Origin: Paroedura picta
Taxonomy: Eukaryota > Chordata > Lepidosauria > Squamata > Gekkonidae
Assembly (NCBI RefSeq): GCF_049243985.1
Contig: NC_135376.1
Location: forward strand, 40,715,001-40,779,000
DNA: 64,000 bases
Direction of reading: 5' to 3'
A program made the position numbers and the translations under genes. Below are positions 13,440-36,599 of the stretch, one piece after another. A model generated the notes under the pieces. The model was not told the DNA's origin and did no database searches. It worked only from the letters and a program-made list of their open reading frames with translations. Within the stretch, counting starts at the first letter, position 1. The number at the start of each line of letters is the position of its first letter.

Positions 13440-16400
13440 AAAAACTCTCTGGCTGGGGAAATGTTGCCAAACCTGCAGGCACTACAAAATCTCTCTTGGA
13501 GATTCAGCAGGAAGAGGCTAGGCAGATGCAGAAGCAGCAACAGCAGCACCAGCAGCCACCGAACAGGTCCCGCAGCACAACAGTGAGTACCGTTCCCAGT
13601 TACTCCATTTTTAAAGAAGAGGCCAGAGAAAATCTCCCCAAATAATTTTACCCTGTTGTTGGGCTTATTTAGTTGGACCTGTTGCTTTTTCTTCTTAATT
13701 TAATAAGCATCTCATCCTATTTTCTTGTGTTCCAGCAACATTCTAACCTGCACACCAGCATTGGCAATTCTGTATGGGGCTCTCTAAACACCAATCCTAG
13801 CAGCCAGTGGGCATCAGACTTTGTCAGCAGCATTTGGAGCAATGCTGATACAAAAAACTCAAATATGGGATTCTGGGATGATGCAGTAAAAGAAGTGGGA
13901 CCTCGTAATGCAACCAATAAAAACAAGAGCAATGCTAGCATCAGGTAAGCACCTTCTCCTTTCATTGGTGAGACTCAGACCTGTTGTCTGTATTCTTTCA
14001 GTGGATGAGAACGTTATGTGAACCCCCCTGTTTGTTCAATGAATCTCCAGGATCTCATAATGTTCCATGGGCATTTTTTTACAAGGGAAAGGCCAAATTA
14101 TAAAATATGTTTTATTTTAGCTTGTGTGTACTTTCCTACTCGTGGATTTGGCAGATGGCAGAAACTTCCGTAAAACTGTTGGAACTTAGCTATTTTCAGT
14201 CTTCTGCAGCATGTGTTTGTGGGAAATGTATCTCCTCTCCTCACACTATGCTCTCATGTGCTGTTTGTCTGCCTTAGTAAATCTATAGGTGTTACAAGCC
14301 GGCAGAATAAAAAAGTAGAAGAAGAAGAAAAATTGTTGAAGCTGTTTCAAGGGGTTAATAAAGCCCAGGATGGATTCACTCAGTGGTGTGAACAGATGCT
14401 TCATGCACTCAACACAGCCAACAACTTGGATGGTAAGAACTAGAAAAGACCGCGAATGTTTCACGGTGTGTACAGATACAATCAGGTTATCACAGCTGTA
14501 CATCAAACTTGTGGTGGTCTGCTCTGTCCACTGTTAGAGCCATTAGGAAGAGATTCCAGTACTCGGCTCTCAATGTTTTTTAGCATTTTAGCTAGAATCA
14601 GACTAGATGCTATAATTTAGGTTCTGAATTGTTAAATTGGAGATTTCATCACATATCTTATGCTGGTTCTGAAAAAAATAATGTATTCTGTATCTTAGTG
14701 ATCAAGGGCTTTCTGTTACTTTGCAGGTCAAGATGATTTTTCAAAATATATGGAGAAATTATAACAACTAATACAGGACTGCTCTGAACTATTTTTTCAA
14801 TGTCTGTATAATCTGCATGTTCTTCTTACGGTTCATCTTCCCTTCTTGTTGCAGTTCCCACATTTGTCTCTTTCCTGAAGGAAGTGGAATCTCCTTATGA
14901 GGTTCACGATTATATCAGAGCCTATCTTGGAGACACCCCTGAAGCCAAGGAATTTGCCAAGCAGTTTCTTGAGCGTCGTGCCAAACAAAAAGCCAGCCAA
15001 CAGCGACAGCAGCAGGTCATATTTTTGTTTTGGGTTCATATTTGTATCGGTTATTGGAGAAACAGACCTACCTCTTTGGTTGTACAGGTAGAAGAATTGT
15101 TTTGGAAGGAAAGCAAGCTATACTGTTGAATTGCCCAGAAGACAGGTAGTGTGTTAGTAGTGCAGCTGTCTTTTGATAACTTTCTGTAGATTTCAGGTAT
15201 CAAAAAATATTGTGCAAAGAAGTATGGCGTAAGGTGGTTGTATACTGAGTATGTACTCTCTGTGAGTAGGCACAGCTTAATTCCAGCGCATAACAAATAA
15301 CATTATTTGTTTGCCTTCCAGGATTCTGTGTGGGGGATGAACCATAGTTCATTGCATTCAGTCTTTCAGACTAATCAGAGCAACAACCAGCAATCCAACT
15401 TTGAGGCAGTGCAGAGTGGCAAAAAGAAGAAGAAACAAAAAATGGTTCGTGCAGATCCCAGCTTGTTAGGTGAGTTCTGGAACTCCAAACTGGAATCAGA
15501 TTGGCCTAACACCCTGATTATAAACATCCTACCCATCCTTCTGCAGTGTTGGAGTAACAGCTTGTTTTAAGATGCATTAGATTCCAGGGGTGAAAACAGG
15601 CAGTGTTGGTGAGGCACTTTCTTTGCTGTCTTGGGGCTACATCCATGTTTAGTGACTTCCTGCCTGGCCACCACTGTTCCAGGAGTCATTTTATGCCTGT
15701 CCCTTTGTTCTCACGATGTTCTTTCCCCAGCTAGGATGGTTGGTAAAGGTGGGGAAGAAGTTGCAGAAGCCTACCCAACTGATTTCAGGAAAAAAAAAAA
15801 AGGTTTTTCCAGTCTGAACCAGAGATGGGGGAGGAGATTTCTTGAACATTTTTATATAGAAGACTTTACCAGAAGGCATGCTTACTTGTTCCTTTTAAAG
15901 TAAAATAGAAAATGAGAGCATTTCATACCTCATCCTGTCTGAGTAGTTAAGCAGAAGTTTAGTGCCTTGGTGACACAGCCAAGTTCTGCCTTGAATACTA
16001 CTTTAAATCTCGGATATTTTAAGAATCAACAATGTTCTGAGCTCTTTGCCAAACTGTGGTGATTTGAGGGAAGTGTCACTTGTTAATGTCCAGAATGGGT
16101 TAATTTTCCTGTCAGCATGAATGATAGTGCCCTTAAAATGACTAAATACTGTATTTACTCAAAAGGAAGACAATCCTATATGAAAGACAACCTAACTAAA
16201 ATTGTTACACAAAAAGTTTATTGTTATTGAACATAGCTTGAATTTGTATATGAATTTAAGATGAACACACACACACTTTTTATGGCATACGTGGGAAAAA
16301 CCTAGTCTTGCTTTTGAGTAAATACTGTAATGTTCTAGCCTTGCCCACTTTCCACTTGTCTCACAGTTGTTGTCTTTGACTTGAATCACTTTTGTTCCTT

Positions 16401-16532
16401 TAAAGGGATTAGTGTATAAATGTAGCAATTCTGTGTATTAAATATTCTCTGTCTTGCTTTGTAGGTTTCTCAGTGAATGCCTCATCAGAGCGGCTCAATA
16501 TGGGAGAAATAGAGACTTTGGATGACTACTGA
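949..16532 (+). CDS. GIGYF2: GIGYF2, 3' portion: 16 coding exons (GYF domain to stop)
   Basis: Sixteen exons at 949-1108, 1792-1958, 2959-3050, 3569-3670, 4287-4387, 6072-6172, 6844-6999, 7926-8084, 8807-9043, 9537-9659, 13373-13582, 13736-13944, 14278-14432, 14855-15015, 15322-15469 and 16465-16532 join in frame (2349 nt, 782 residues plus stop). All have AG acceptors and GT donors. The product matches my memory of mammalian GIGYF2 nearly line by line: GYF domain ([17 protein letters not shown]), Q-rich segment, R/E/Q-rich coiled coil, poly-Q, then a conserved tail ending ETLDDY. The family is a cytoplasmic adaptor: with the cap-binding protein 4EHP (EIF4E2) it represses translation of mRNAs brought by ZNF598, tristetraprolin or miRISC, and its GYF domain binds proline-rich PPP-phi peptides. 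The N-terminal 4EHP-binding part lies left of the window. The human protein is about 1299 residues, so roughly 60% is here. No frame break was found. Confidence 0.97.
1241..1540 (-). repeat. Sauria-type tRNA-derived SINE with target duplications
   Basis: Full-length element at 1250-1531 on the minus strand. It starts with a tRNA-like head (CTTGTGGTGCAGAGTGGTAA, then GGGAGTTCAATCCG as a B box) and ends with a BovB-like tail (GGGTCAGATATGACCCAGTG ... GGGGATACCTTTACC). It is flanked by 9-bp direct repeats ACTAGAGAA at 1241-1249 and 1532-1540. Such SINEs are squamate-typical and copied by BovB LINE machinery. It sits in a GIGYF2 intron, opposite to the gene. Confidence 0.9.
1792..1958 (+). CDS. 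GIGYF2: GIGYF2 exon: core of GYF domain
   Basis: Completes the GYF signature: GPF, then a four-residue gap, M, W, and finally GYF ([17 protein letters not shown]). It continues through [19 protein letters not shown] to a proline-rich stretch (PAPPPHL). The acceptor is TTTCTGCAG and the donor TTG|GTAAAT. All residues that define the proline-peptide pocket in the family are present, so the domain should bind PPP-phi ligands. Confidence 0.96.
2017..2036. repeat. (TAA)n microsatellite
   Basis: Short run of TAA/AAT units in a GIGYF2 intron. Confidence 0.9.
2201..2300. repeat. Minisatellite, TATATGCATACCTAACGGAA-type unit
   Basis: Four copies of TATATGCATACCTAAC with variable GGAAC spacers give a small irregular tandem array of about 100 bp in the intron before the 2959 exon. 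One spacer (CCTAACGGAA) is itself duplicated. Confidence 0.9.
2443..2741. mobile_element. Non-autonomous DNA element with perfect 25-bp TIRs
   Basis: The left end (2443-2467, AAACAAAGTTGCACTTACCT...) and the right end (2717-2741) are exact reverse complements over 25 bp. The interior of about 250 bp has no ORF with recognisable function. Family not assigned: a TTAA adjoins the left end at 2440-2443 but I see no matching copy on the right. Both ends contain a consensus splice-donor string (ACAGGTAAGTG; sense strand at the right end, antisense at the left). Confidence 0.85.
2755..2937 (-). repeat. tRNA-derived SINE (Ala-like head), diverged
   Basis: Minus-strand copy of a squamate repeat. Read on the plus strand it runs from GAAGCTTCCTTATACTGAAT to a decayed tRNA head (ATTGAAGCTGGAAACCCTCT ... 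GCAGAGCAGATGCTGCATCAC TGAG). Related copies are at 4985-5150 and, in the other direction, 29630-29815. Confidence 0.65.
2959..3050 (+). CDS. GIGYF2: GIGYF2 exon: Q-rich linker helix
   Basis: Encodes [20 protein letters not shown] followed by [10 protein letters not shown] and two bases of a Gln codon. Acceptor TTCACAG, donor CA|GTAAGT. It matches the mammalian segment directly after the GYF domain. The acceptor lies just past the tRNA-type SINE at 2755-2937, which supplies part of the upstream intron. Confidence 0.94.
3051..3568 (+). other. GIGYF2 intron, nothing recognised
   Basis: No repeat, RNA gene or extra exon could be supported in this intron. Confidence 0.5.
3569..3670 (+). CDS. GIGYF2: GIGYF2 exon: glutamine-rich segment
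   Basis: Encodes [20 protein letters not shown], then [14 protein letters not shown], ending two bases into an Arg codon. Acceptor TTCAAAG, donor AG|GTGAGA. The conserved LALLLQQF helix identifies it. Confidence 0.94.
3786..3850 (+). repeat. L2-type LINE 3' end fragment
   Basis: Diverged form of the end motif in which GTAAGCGACACTGAGCCGCT precedes GGGTATAAATG and an (AATA)n tail. This is the usual 3' end of L2/CR1-superfamily LINEs in reptiles. Confidence 0.6.
4287..4387 (+). CDS. GIGYF2: GIGYF2 exon: linker before the coiled coil
   Basis: Encodes [20 protein letters not shown] and [14 protein letters not shown]. Acceptor ATTACAG, donor ACAG|GTGTGA. The [14 protein letters not shown] core is conserved. 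The N-terminal residues differ from the human form I remember (ISDQNIIPS), as expected for a linker. Confidence 0.92.
4826..4950 (+). repeat. Squamate interspersed repeat A (unclassified)
   Basis: Recognised by GTTGCCAGTCTCCAAGTGAG, AGAGATCAGTCCCCCTGGA, ATGGCTGCTTTGGAGAGGGG and GGTATTATACC. Other copies in this window: 33013-33170 (-), 54998-55212 (-) and 56375-56500 (-). Class unknown to me. Confidence 0.7.
4985..5150 (-). repeat. tRNA-derived SINE (Ala-like head), copy 2
   Basis: On the minus strand it begins with the tRNA-like head TTGGCATGCAGAAGGTGCC and CAGGTTCAATCC (B box). It directly follows repeat A. Confidence 0.7.
5156..5590. repeat. GC-rich diverged tandem duplication, period about 276 bp
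   Basis: The block CTCCTCCTGC ... GGCTCCAGGCC ... GGTGTTTTGCT ... CTCCTGYGTTTTC occurs twice. GGTGTTTTGC starts at 5241 and again at 5517. Local GC content is clearly higher than the surrounding intron. It opens overlapping frames on both strands but contains nothing resembling a known protein. Confidence 0.7.
5625..5768 (+). repeat. L2-type LINE 3' end
   Basis: Ends with GTAAACCGCCACGAGACATT, TGAGAGTGGCGGTTTATAAA and an (AAATA)n tail. This is the classic L2-like 3' hairpin (CCGCCAC / GTGGCGG) and tail. Confidence 0.8.
6072..6172 (+). CDS. GIGYF2: GIGYF2 exon: [10 protein letters not shown] linker, start of coiled coil
   Basis: Encodes [20 protein letters not shown] then [14 protein letters not shown]. 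Acceptor TTTTGCAG, donor AAG|GTAAGA. It ends in phase 0 and opens the run of phase-0 coiled-coil exons. Confidence 0.94.
6340..6450 (-). repeat. L2-type LINE 3' end, diverged
   Basis: The motif ACATATTTATATTCCACTTC ... GGAGGTTTATAATAAG is the reverse complement of an L2-type end. Weak match. Confidence 0.45.
6844..6999 (+). CDS. GIGYF2: GIGYF2 coiled-coil exon 1
   Basis: 52 codons of R/E/Q-rich helix starting [20 protein letters not shown] and ending EEELARRKQ. Acceptor TATTTTCAG, donor CAG|GTAATC. Phase 0 at both ends. The biased composition leaves the other frames partly open; those open frames are shadows. Confidence 0.94.
7000..7925 (+). other. GIGYF2 intron, nothing recognised
   Basis: AT-rich intron with no repeat or RNA gene that I can support. 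Confidence 0.5.
7926..8084 (+). CDS. GIGYF2: GIGYF2 coiled-coil exon 2
   Basis: 53 codons: [20 protein letters not shown] through RREELLRKQ. Acceptor TGTGTAG, donor CAG|GTGAAA. Phase 0 at both ends. It continues the single alpha-helix or coiled coil with alternating acidic and basic residues. Confidence 0.94.
8085..8806 (+). other. GIGYF2 intron, nothing recognised
   Basis: A 134-codon open frame at 8107-8511 reads off the end of a coding exon into intron sequence. It has no recognisable domain and is taken as chance. Confidence 0.5.
8807..9043 (+). CDS. GIGYF2: GIGYF2 coiled-coil exon 3
   Basis: 79 codons: [20 protein letters not shown] through [13 protein letters not shown], eight Gln, then LAQMK. 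The acceptor GGGAAG is weak but preceded by a T-rich tract, and the frame and homology agree; the donor is AAG|GTACCT. Phase 0 at both ends. Strong codon bias opens several antisense frames here, none of which looks like a gene. Confidence 0.93.
9044..9536 (+). other. GIGYF2 intron, nothing recognised
   Basis: No repeat, RNA gene or additional exon recognised between the two coiled-coil exons. Confidence 0.5.
9537..9659 (+). CDS. GIGYF2: GIGYF2 coiled-coil exon 4
   Basis: 41 codons: [20 protein letters not shown], then [21 protein letters not shown]. Acceptor ACCTTCAG, donor GAG|GTAAAT. Phase 0 at both ends. It interrupts the coil with a Ser-rich stretch and then resumes it. Confidence 0.94.
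9940..10013 (+). repeat. CR1-type LINE 3' end
   Basis: GGCTGATCCTGTATTGAGCA followed by GGGGGTTGGACTAGATGGCC and CTTCCAACTCTATGATTCTG is the canonical CR1 3' terminus. Only the last 75 bp or so are present, as expected for a 5'-truncated insertion. Confidence 0.85.
10700..11110 (+). repeat. Possible decayed LINE endonuclease segment
   Basis: A stop-interrupted frame reads [18 protein letters not shown], resembling the SDH box at the end of the apurinic-type endonuclease domain of LINEs. Nothing else confirms it. Confidence 0.3.
11400..12190 (-). repeat. LINE ORF2 C-terminal end, family with CxC...HxxxxC finger
   Basis: Minus-strand frames give [29 protein letters not shown] and then [27 protein letters not shown] with [20 protein letters not shown]. 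The Cys/His spacing and the downstream tail match the better-preserved copy at 46830-47290 (+). It is broken by stops and frame changes. This is an old, 5'-truncated non-LTR insertion. I do not know the exact clade. Confidence 0.7.
12191..13372 (+). other. GIGYF2 intron, nothing firmly recognised
   Basis: Ordinary intronic sequence. The stretch 12950-13230 is more GC-rich (GGAGGAGCCCCAAGACTGGC ...) and may be a repeat whose family I do not recognise. Confidence 0.4.
13373..13582 (+). CDS. GIGYF2: GIGYF2 poly-Q exon
   Basis: 70 codons: [12 protein letters not shown], an uninterrupted run of 11 Gln encoded by mixed CAG and CAA, then [20 protein letters not shown] and a second Q/H-rich stretch. 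Acceptor CTTCTAG, donor ACA|GTGAGT. Phase 0 at both ends. The homologous human tract is length-polymorphic; the CAA interruptions here should slow expansion. Confidence 0.95.
13736..13944 (+). CDS. GIGYF2: GIGYF2 exon: SVWGS / [20 protein letters not shown] block
   Basis: Encodes [20 protein letters not shown] through [20 protein letters not shown] and NKNKSNASI, ending two bases into a Ser codon. Acceptor GTTCCAG, donor AG|GTAAGC. The block is nearly invariant with mammals. Confidence 0.96.
14278..14432 (+). CDS. GIGYF2: GIGYF2 exon: [13 protein letters not shown] region
   Basis: Encodes [20 protein letters not shown] through [19 protein letters not shown]. Acceptor GCCTTAG, donor GATG|GTAAGA. 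This is the start of the conserved C-terminal helical domain. Confidence 0.96.
14855..15015 (+). CDS. GIGYF2: GIGYF2 exon: C-terminal helical domain, shortened Q tail
   Basis: Encodes [20 protein letters not shown] through [21 protein letters not shown]. Acceptor GTTGCAG, donor CAG|GTCATA (a weaker donor). The mammalian protein as I remember it continues here with a long mixed Gln/Pro tract of about 20 or more residues before DSVWGM. In this genome the exon stops after QRQQQ and the next begins DSVWG, so that tract is missing. Confidence 0.94.
15322..15469 (+). CDS. GIGYF2: GIGYF2 penultimate coding exon
   Basis: Encodes [20 protein letters not shown] through [19 protein letters not shown], ending one base into a Gly codon. 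Acceptor CTTCCAG, donor TTAG|GTGAGT. It carries a short lysine-rich patch (KKKKKQK). Confidence 0.96.
16145..16332. mobile_element. MITE with about 20-bp TIRs in the last GIGYF2 intron
   Basis: The left end TACTGTATTTACTCAAAAGG and the right end GCTTTTGAGTAAATACTGTA are inverted repeats with one or two mismatches, enclosing about 145 bp. TA at each edge is compatible with a Tc1/mariner-type target. It lies 130 bp before the final coding exon. Confidence 0.8.
16465..16532 (+). CDS. GIGYF2: GIGYF2 last coding exon
   Basis: Encodes [22 protein letters not shown] and TGA. Acceptor TTTGTAG. The C-terminus is identical in pattern to mammals, fixing the gene's 3' end. Confidence 0.97.
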
Positions 16533-18150
16533 GTATATGCAACTCGACTGGCTTTTCGTTGTCTGTTAACCATGCATTCTCCACTGCTGGACAGTACTTT
16601 CTGTCTCCTGCAATCATCTTTGCCTTGCAAAATGGATCCCAGAATCAAATCATCTCAGGCTGCTTTTTCTAGCCTCAACAAGTTCTTTCTGCCCAAGATT
16701 GCACGATCTCCTTCATTTATATCAGCCTCTGGTTCTTTCTGCTGGGTAGGTAGGAAAGAAGATTTATTCATGAGGCTGAGGGCAAATCACTGTGCTGTGA
16801 TTTCTTCTCCCAAGTTATTTGGAAAGCCATTTGGAGGTCTACATATGGTAGCTTCCTTCCCTTCCTTCATCACTCTCATCATATCTAACTGGTGCAATCA
16901 TGGTGGAGATCTCATGGTTAACAGATGTCATTCAAAACCAAAATGGCACGCAGATACTGACTTCCGTGCTCCGTCAGGGCTAAAAGATGCCTTCCAAATC
17001 TGGAGGTACATTCATAAGCTACCACTAGAGCTGAAAACAGCAGGAAGTGATGGGCAGCATACAGCTTGGATTGGATTGGAATTGCACGTCCCTGCCAGCC
17101 CTTCTTCCACACACTGGATCTGGAGAGGAAGTTTACGTCTGTCTTCATCGGGTAGTGATGTCAGAGCTGCTGGAAATCATTCTTCAGCGTGCTCCAGCCT
17201 TCCTGGACAGTTGGGGACTCAAGTTGTGGGAGGAAGCGTACATCTCTTATTTCAGGCTGAATTTTCCTGTAATTATACTTCCTCCAGAGTGATTGGGCCA
17301 GTTATTTTGGACCCTTCTGCTGTGAATTTGTCTCGTTTCAGAGACGCATAGGATCTTTACCATATGTATCTTCACCTGTTGGTTTTGTGTGGGAGTTGAC
17401 ACTACTTTTGGAACTTGAAACCTAGCCAGATTCATCTGGTGACATATGGTGATGGTCCAGAATTTTGTAAGTTCTGCAGCAGCATTAACTCGAAGAGCAG
17501 GGGAGCTATCATCCTCCAAGTGAAATAAATGAGACAAGGAACCTGAGTATTGGCAGCGTCTCTGTTTGTAGAACCCACATGGAGGGATAAAGTAAGGAGT
17601 GCTGGTCCTCATTATGTAGCACACTCTCCCATCACTTCCAGTCAATTGTGCTTAGGTACCTTGACATCCAAAGTCTCCTGTCCCTGCCACCAGAAATGTT
17701 AAACCGTCTGAAATGGCCAATGCACTTGGTTGTAGTCCCCTGCCCACGCTCCCACTTGCACAGGGTTGCAGTGTGCCCATGGAAGTTACGCTGCTGCGTG
17801 AAGCATCTTTTTCTACCATTGCCGCCTGAAGAAGAAAACTGAAGTTACTCCAGAGCAGTTTGATTTAGATTTTATTTCATTTGATTTTTCTTCTCTTCTT
17901 CCTCTTCCCCCAATGTGTACAGTAACTATACAGAGATGGCTGCAGACTTGTATATAGTTTTTGGATCCAGTAGCACAGAGAGGCTAGGAAGTGCCACAGA
18001 TCTGGTCTCCTGATCTCCTTTGCTTTGTAAACTTATAAAGGGGAGGAAGGGGGTAGTTAATGTTTACAGAACTTTAAATTCCCTCTGAACTCTTGCTAAT
18101 ACGGGGGTGAAAAAGAGAGAACTTAAATAAAACATGGTTGTATTATACCT
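16533..18150 (+). other. GIGYF2: GIGYF2 3' UTR (inferred)
   Basis: About 1.6 kb from the stop codon to the first good polyadenylation signal, AATAAA at 18126-18131. I see no interspersed repeat in it, unlike the flanking DNA. That is consistent with a transcribed, constrained UTR. The exact cleavage site is inferred. Confidence 0.7.
18126..18131 (+). terminator. GIGYF2: Poly(A) signal AATAAA, probable GIGYF2 end
   Basis: First canonical AATAAA after the GIGYF2 stop codon on the + strand, about 1.6 kb downstream. It is followed by T/G-rich sequence (GGTTGTATT). Use is inferred from position. Confidence 0.6.
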
Positions 18151-21100
18151 GAGCACACATCGTTTGCTTTTGTCAAAGCCAGCTTTGGCAATTTTTCCTG
18201 GTGCTAAAATAGACCTGAAAATCTACCCGTACCCCTTTCATTCGAGTAACAATCAAGTATACAGGACATGGAAGGACAGCAGCAGCTTTATTTCATGCCC
18301 TAGAGGAATGCTGGTGGTTTTTCTGCTTGATAATTTTAGAGGTGAAAATAAACATCAGTTAAATTGAGATTAGACATGTTTGGAAAATCTTCCCTTCTTC
18401 CATCCACAGACACACTCCCTTTCATGCTCTTGCCTTGTTTATGCAAGAGGATCAAGCCTGGCTAGTCCTTTTTAAAACTGTAAACATGTATTTAAAAGAG
18501 AAAGAGAGCCCAGTGTGAACAAAACAACTACTACACAGAAACCAAGATAATTTTTTTTTAGCAAACCCAAAGAGATCTCTCTCTAACCCAGACCTAGAAT
18601 ATTCTTCCCTTTCGGGACACAGGAACATTTATGCAGCTCTTAAATATAGACATAACCAAATTTCTTGTTTTTCACTTTTTCCCACAGCTAGTTTTCATTG
18701 ACTCCTTTGTGATGTCAAAGGAGTGAGATGTGAGGATGAGATAAAGGACCTGATGACCAAATCAAAGGAAAGAGTGTGGATGCTATGGAAGATTCCAGAT
18801 CTTCTACTTGTGCCTTTGTGCATTTGTGTCTGTCCTTGTTGCATGGTCACTTTTAAATTAAAACGCTGAGAATCTGTCCAAGGGAACCTCACCCAGTACA
18901 TTTTTTTAGAGCTTTAAATATGAGTAGCTATTTTGCATTACAATTAAGAATATAACCCTATTTTTTGCAGTTTTTTAAGGGGAATTCCGGACCATGGGAG
19001 AATTATAAAGCCCCACTAGATGTAATTTAATCTGGCCAAACTTTGCAGCCACTAGGGAGTTTTGAAGCTTACAGCATGAGCCTGTCTTCAAGCCATGGTT
19101 TCATATGTAAAGAAACCCATCTGGAGCTCGTTTTGGTGAGTTTTTTATCTCATAGACTGAGGGCTTTTTAGAACATAGGGTTTGATTTTTGAGCGAAACG
19201 GCAGAGAATCAACTTCTAAAACTCTCCCAGTCAGAATAATCCTTTACAGTGTGCAAGTTTTATTACAATGAAATAGCCAGTGATTAAATGACCATCATAA
19301 TTTGTGTTTAGCTTGAGAGTACTGTCACTTCAAAAGTGACCAGCAAGCAACTTGAAAGAACAAGATGGCTCTATTTATGTCAAGTAAAGTCAGTAAACTC
19401 ATAATGAAGCACACATAATAAACACTAACGTTTATTTTTTAAAATCTTGTCCTTTTAGCATTGTGTTAAAGTTTTGTACTCATCTGCAAGAGTACCTCTA
19501 AGCTGCAATGTAGAGTCAACCTACACTTAAAAAAAAATTCTGTTGGAGTGAGGGTGAATTCAGAGTATGAGATTGGATTAGTTCTTAAAAGAGTTGTTGT
19601 CTGTCCTTCATGATTTTTAAAATTATTTATTAAACATGAAAACCGCCCTGATTGTAGGGCACACAAGTCAGCCATGGAAGCCATTTGAATGATTTTTGAG
19701 TAAAACAGACAGAGTAAAGACATTTTGTGTCTCTTTTGAATGTAATTTAGACAGCTGCTGAGAATTTCGTCATGCTGAATATCCTGGAAATGTTTGCTCA
19801 ATGTATTGCTCACACGTGAACTGGACACTGGCAAATGCCACCCTGAAATGATCTGCCTCTAGAAATCTGCCTTCTCCTCAAGTGCTGGATCTGTAGGAAA
19901 CGCTGTAGCTGTGCCCTGCTATGGTGCCCTGCTATGGTGTTTGCTCAGTTAAAAACTATGGCACTTCAATATGAATGCCTTTTAACTCAGTCGGTTGCCC
20001 AGTTGAGCCGTTTAAAATCTGCCAAATTTTGCATATAAGCAGCAATAGTTCTCAGGAAAAAACAGTTTTTGATTTTAACGTATCCGCAGATGTTCTAGCA
20101 CACGGCAAGGGATGCTTGTTAAGATGATGCTCACCACCTGCGATTTTTAGAGGTACTTACCAGTAAGTTGGATCCTGTGAATCCATCCCACTAGCAATGA
20201 TGCCTTCCCCTGGCACAAGAGGAGGAAGGAACCACTTTTGGATCTGCATGAAACCTGTTATTCAGTTCATTGATAGGGACCATCATTTTAGTTGATCAAA
20301 AATGCATCTGTTGGACTGTATGTTACATTTTTAGATTGGATATCGAGGTATCTAATCTGGCGAGCCGGGTTCAATTCAGCGCTCCCCCACATGCAACCAG
20401 CTGGGTGACCTTGGGCTTGCCACAGCACCGATAAAGCTATTCTGACTGAACTGTAATATCAGGGCTCTCTCAGCCTCACCCACCCCACAGGGTGTCTGTT
20501 GTGGGGAGAGGAAAAGGAAGGCGACTGTAAGCTGCTTTGAGCCTCCTTCGGGTAGAGAAAAGCGGCATATGAGAACCAACTCTTCTTCCAGATCTGTAGC
20601 TGAAGAGAAAACCGGGCTTTAAAAATTTCATACTTTTTAGTATCAGTTTGGTGAAATATAGTGAATATCTTGTTGTTTTTCCTCATTTGGTCTTGATAAT
20701 GTCATGATCAAGCAGACACTTCTGACACCTATAACCCTAAAATTGCTGTGGTCATTAATTTTTGTTATAAGCTGGCGCTGAATTCCTACAGGATGTATGG
20801 TTTAGCCTATCCAAATATATGCCTCCCTTTGGCTTAGCATTTTTAATGAATGCTGTTATTCACCACTGTCCTTAACGTAGGGTGATGTTAGATGTGTACT
20901 CTGGTTGTTAGACACTCGGTGCAGTCCTTGGCGCCTTTGGGGTTTTGCAGCTAACTGCCAGAGGGTGTATACATTGCTCTGGTGGGAAGGGTTGGGACTG
21001 GAGGGGGGGAGTGGGGCTAACTGTAAGAGGGTGGAGCTGCCTTCTGCCTTGAGGAGATTGATCTGTCAGAGTCAGTAGCTGTGTGTGGATGAGACACTAC

Positions 21101-21250
21101 AGAGGGTTTGCAACTCTTGTGGGTACACATGTGAAGAGATCTGAGAGCTTATGAGACACGGGTTTCATTTAGCCTCCAAAACCTAATTCCTCGTTAAGGC
21201 TTCAAAGAGTTTGAACATTCCCAAAGGCATCCTGATTCCTGAAGGAGGCA
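18151..21250. other. Intergenic GIGYF2-SNORC spacer and SNORC upstream region
   Basis: About 3.1 kb. It contains one SINE (20351-20588) and otherwise no recognised repeat or gene. The last 300 bp, with GA/GC-rich motifs such as GGGACTGGAGGGGGGGAGTG and a repeated GCTAACTG, should hold the SNORC promoter and 5' UTR. I see no clear TATA box, and the transcription start cannot be placed. Confidence 0.5.
20351..20588 (+). repeat. tRNA SINE with CTTCTT tail (family T), head-truncated
   Basis: Runs from TCTAATCTGGCGAGCCGGGT through CATGCAACCAGCTGGGTGAC and GGGTGTCTGTTGTGGGGAGA to AACCAACTCTTCTTCC. The first part of the tRNA head is missing. Other copies: 22770-23033, 37432-37703, 54125-54403 (+); 60148-60229, 61241-61470 (-). 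Confidence 0.85.
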
Positions 21251-36579
<15,329 letters not shown>

Positions 36580-36583
36580 AACC

Positions 36584-36589
36584 AATAAA
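36584..36589 (+). terminator. SNORC: AATAAA just after the SNORC stop
   Basis: Canonical signal beginning five bases past the TAA stop (36577-36579), followed by a T-rich stretch (GGTGTTTTTTTTCC). If used, the 3' UTR would be only a few tens of bases long. Confidence 0.55.
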
Positions 36590-36599
36590 AGGTGTTTTT

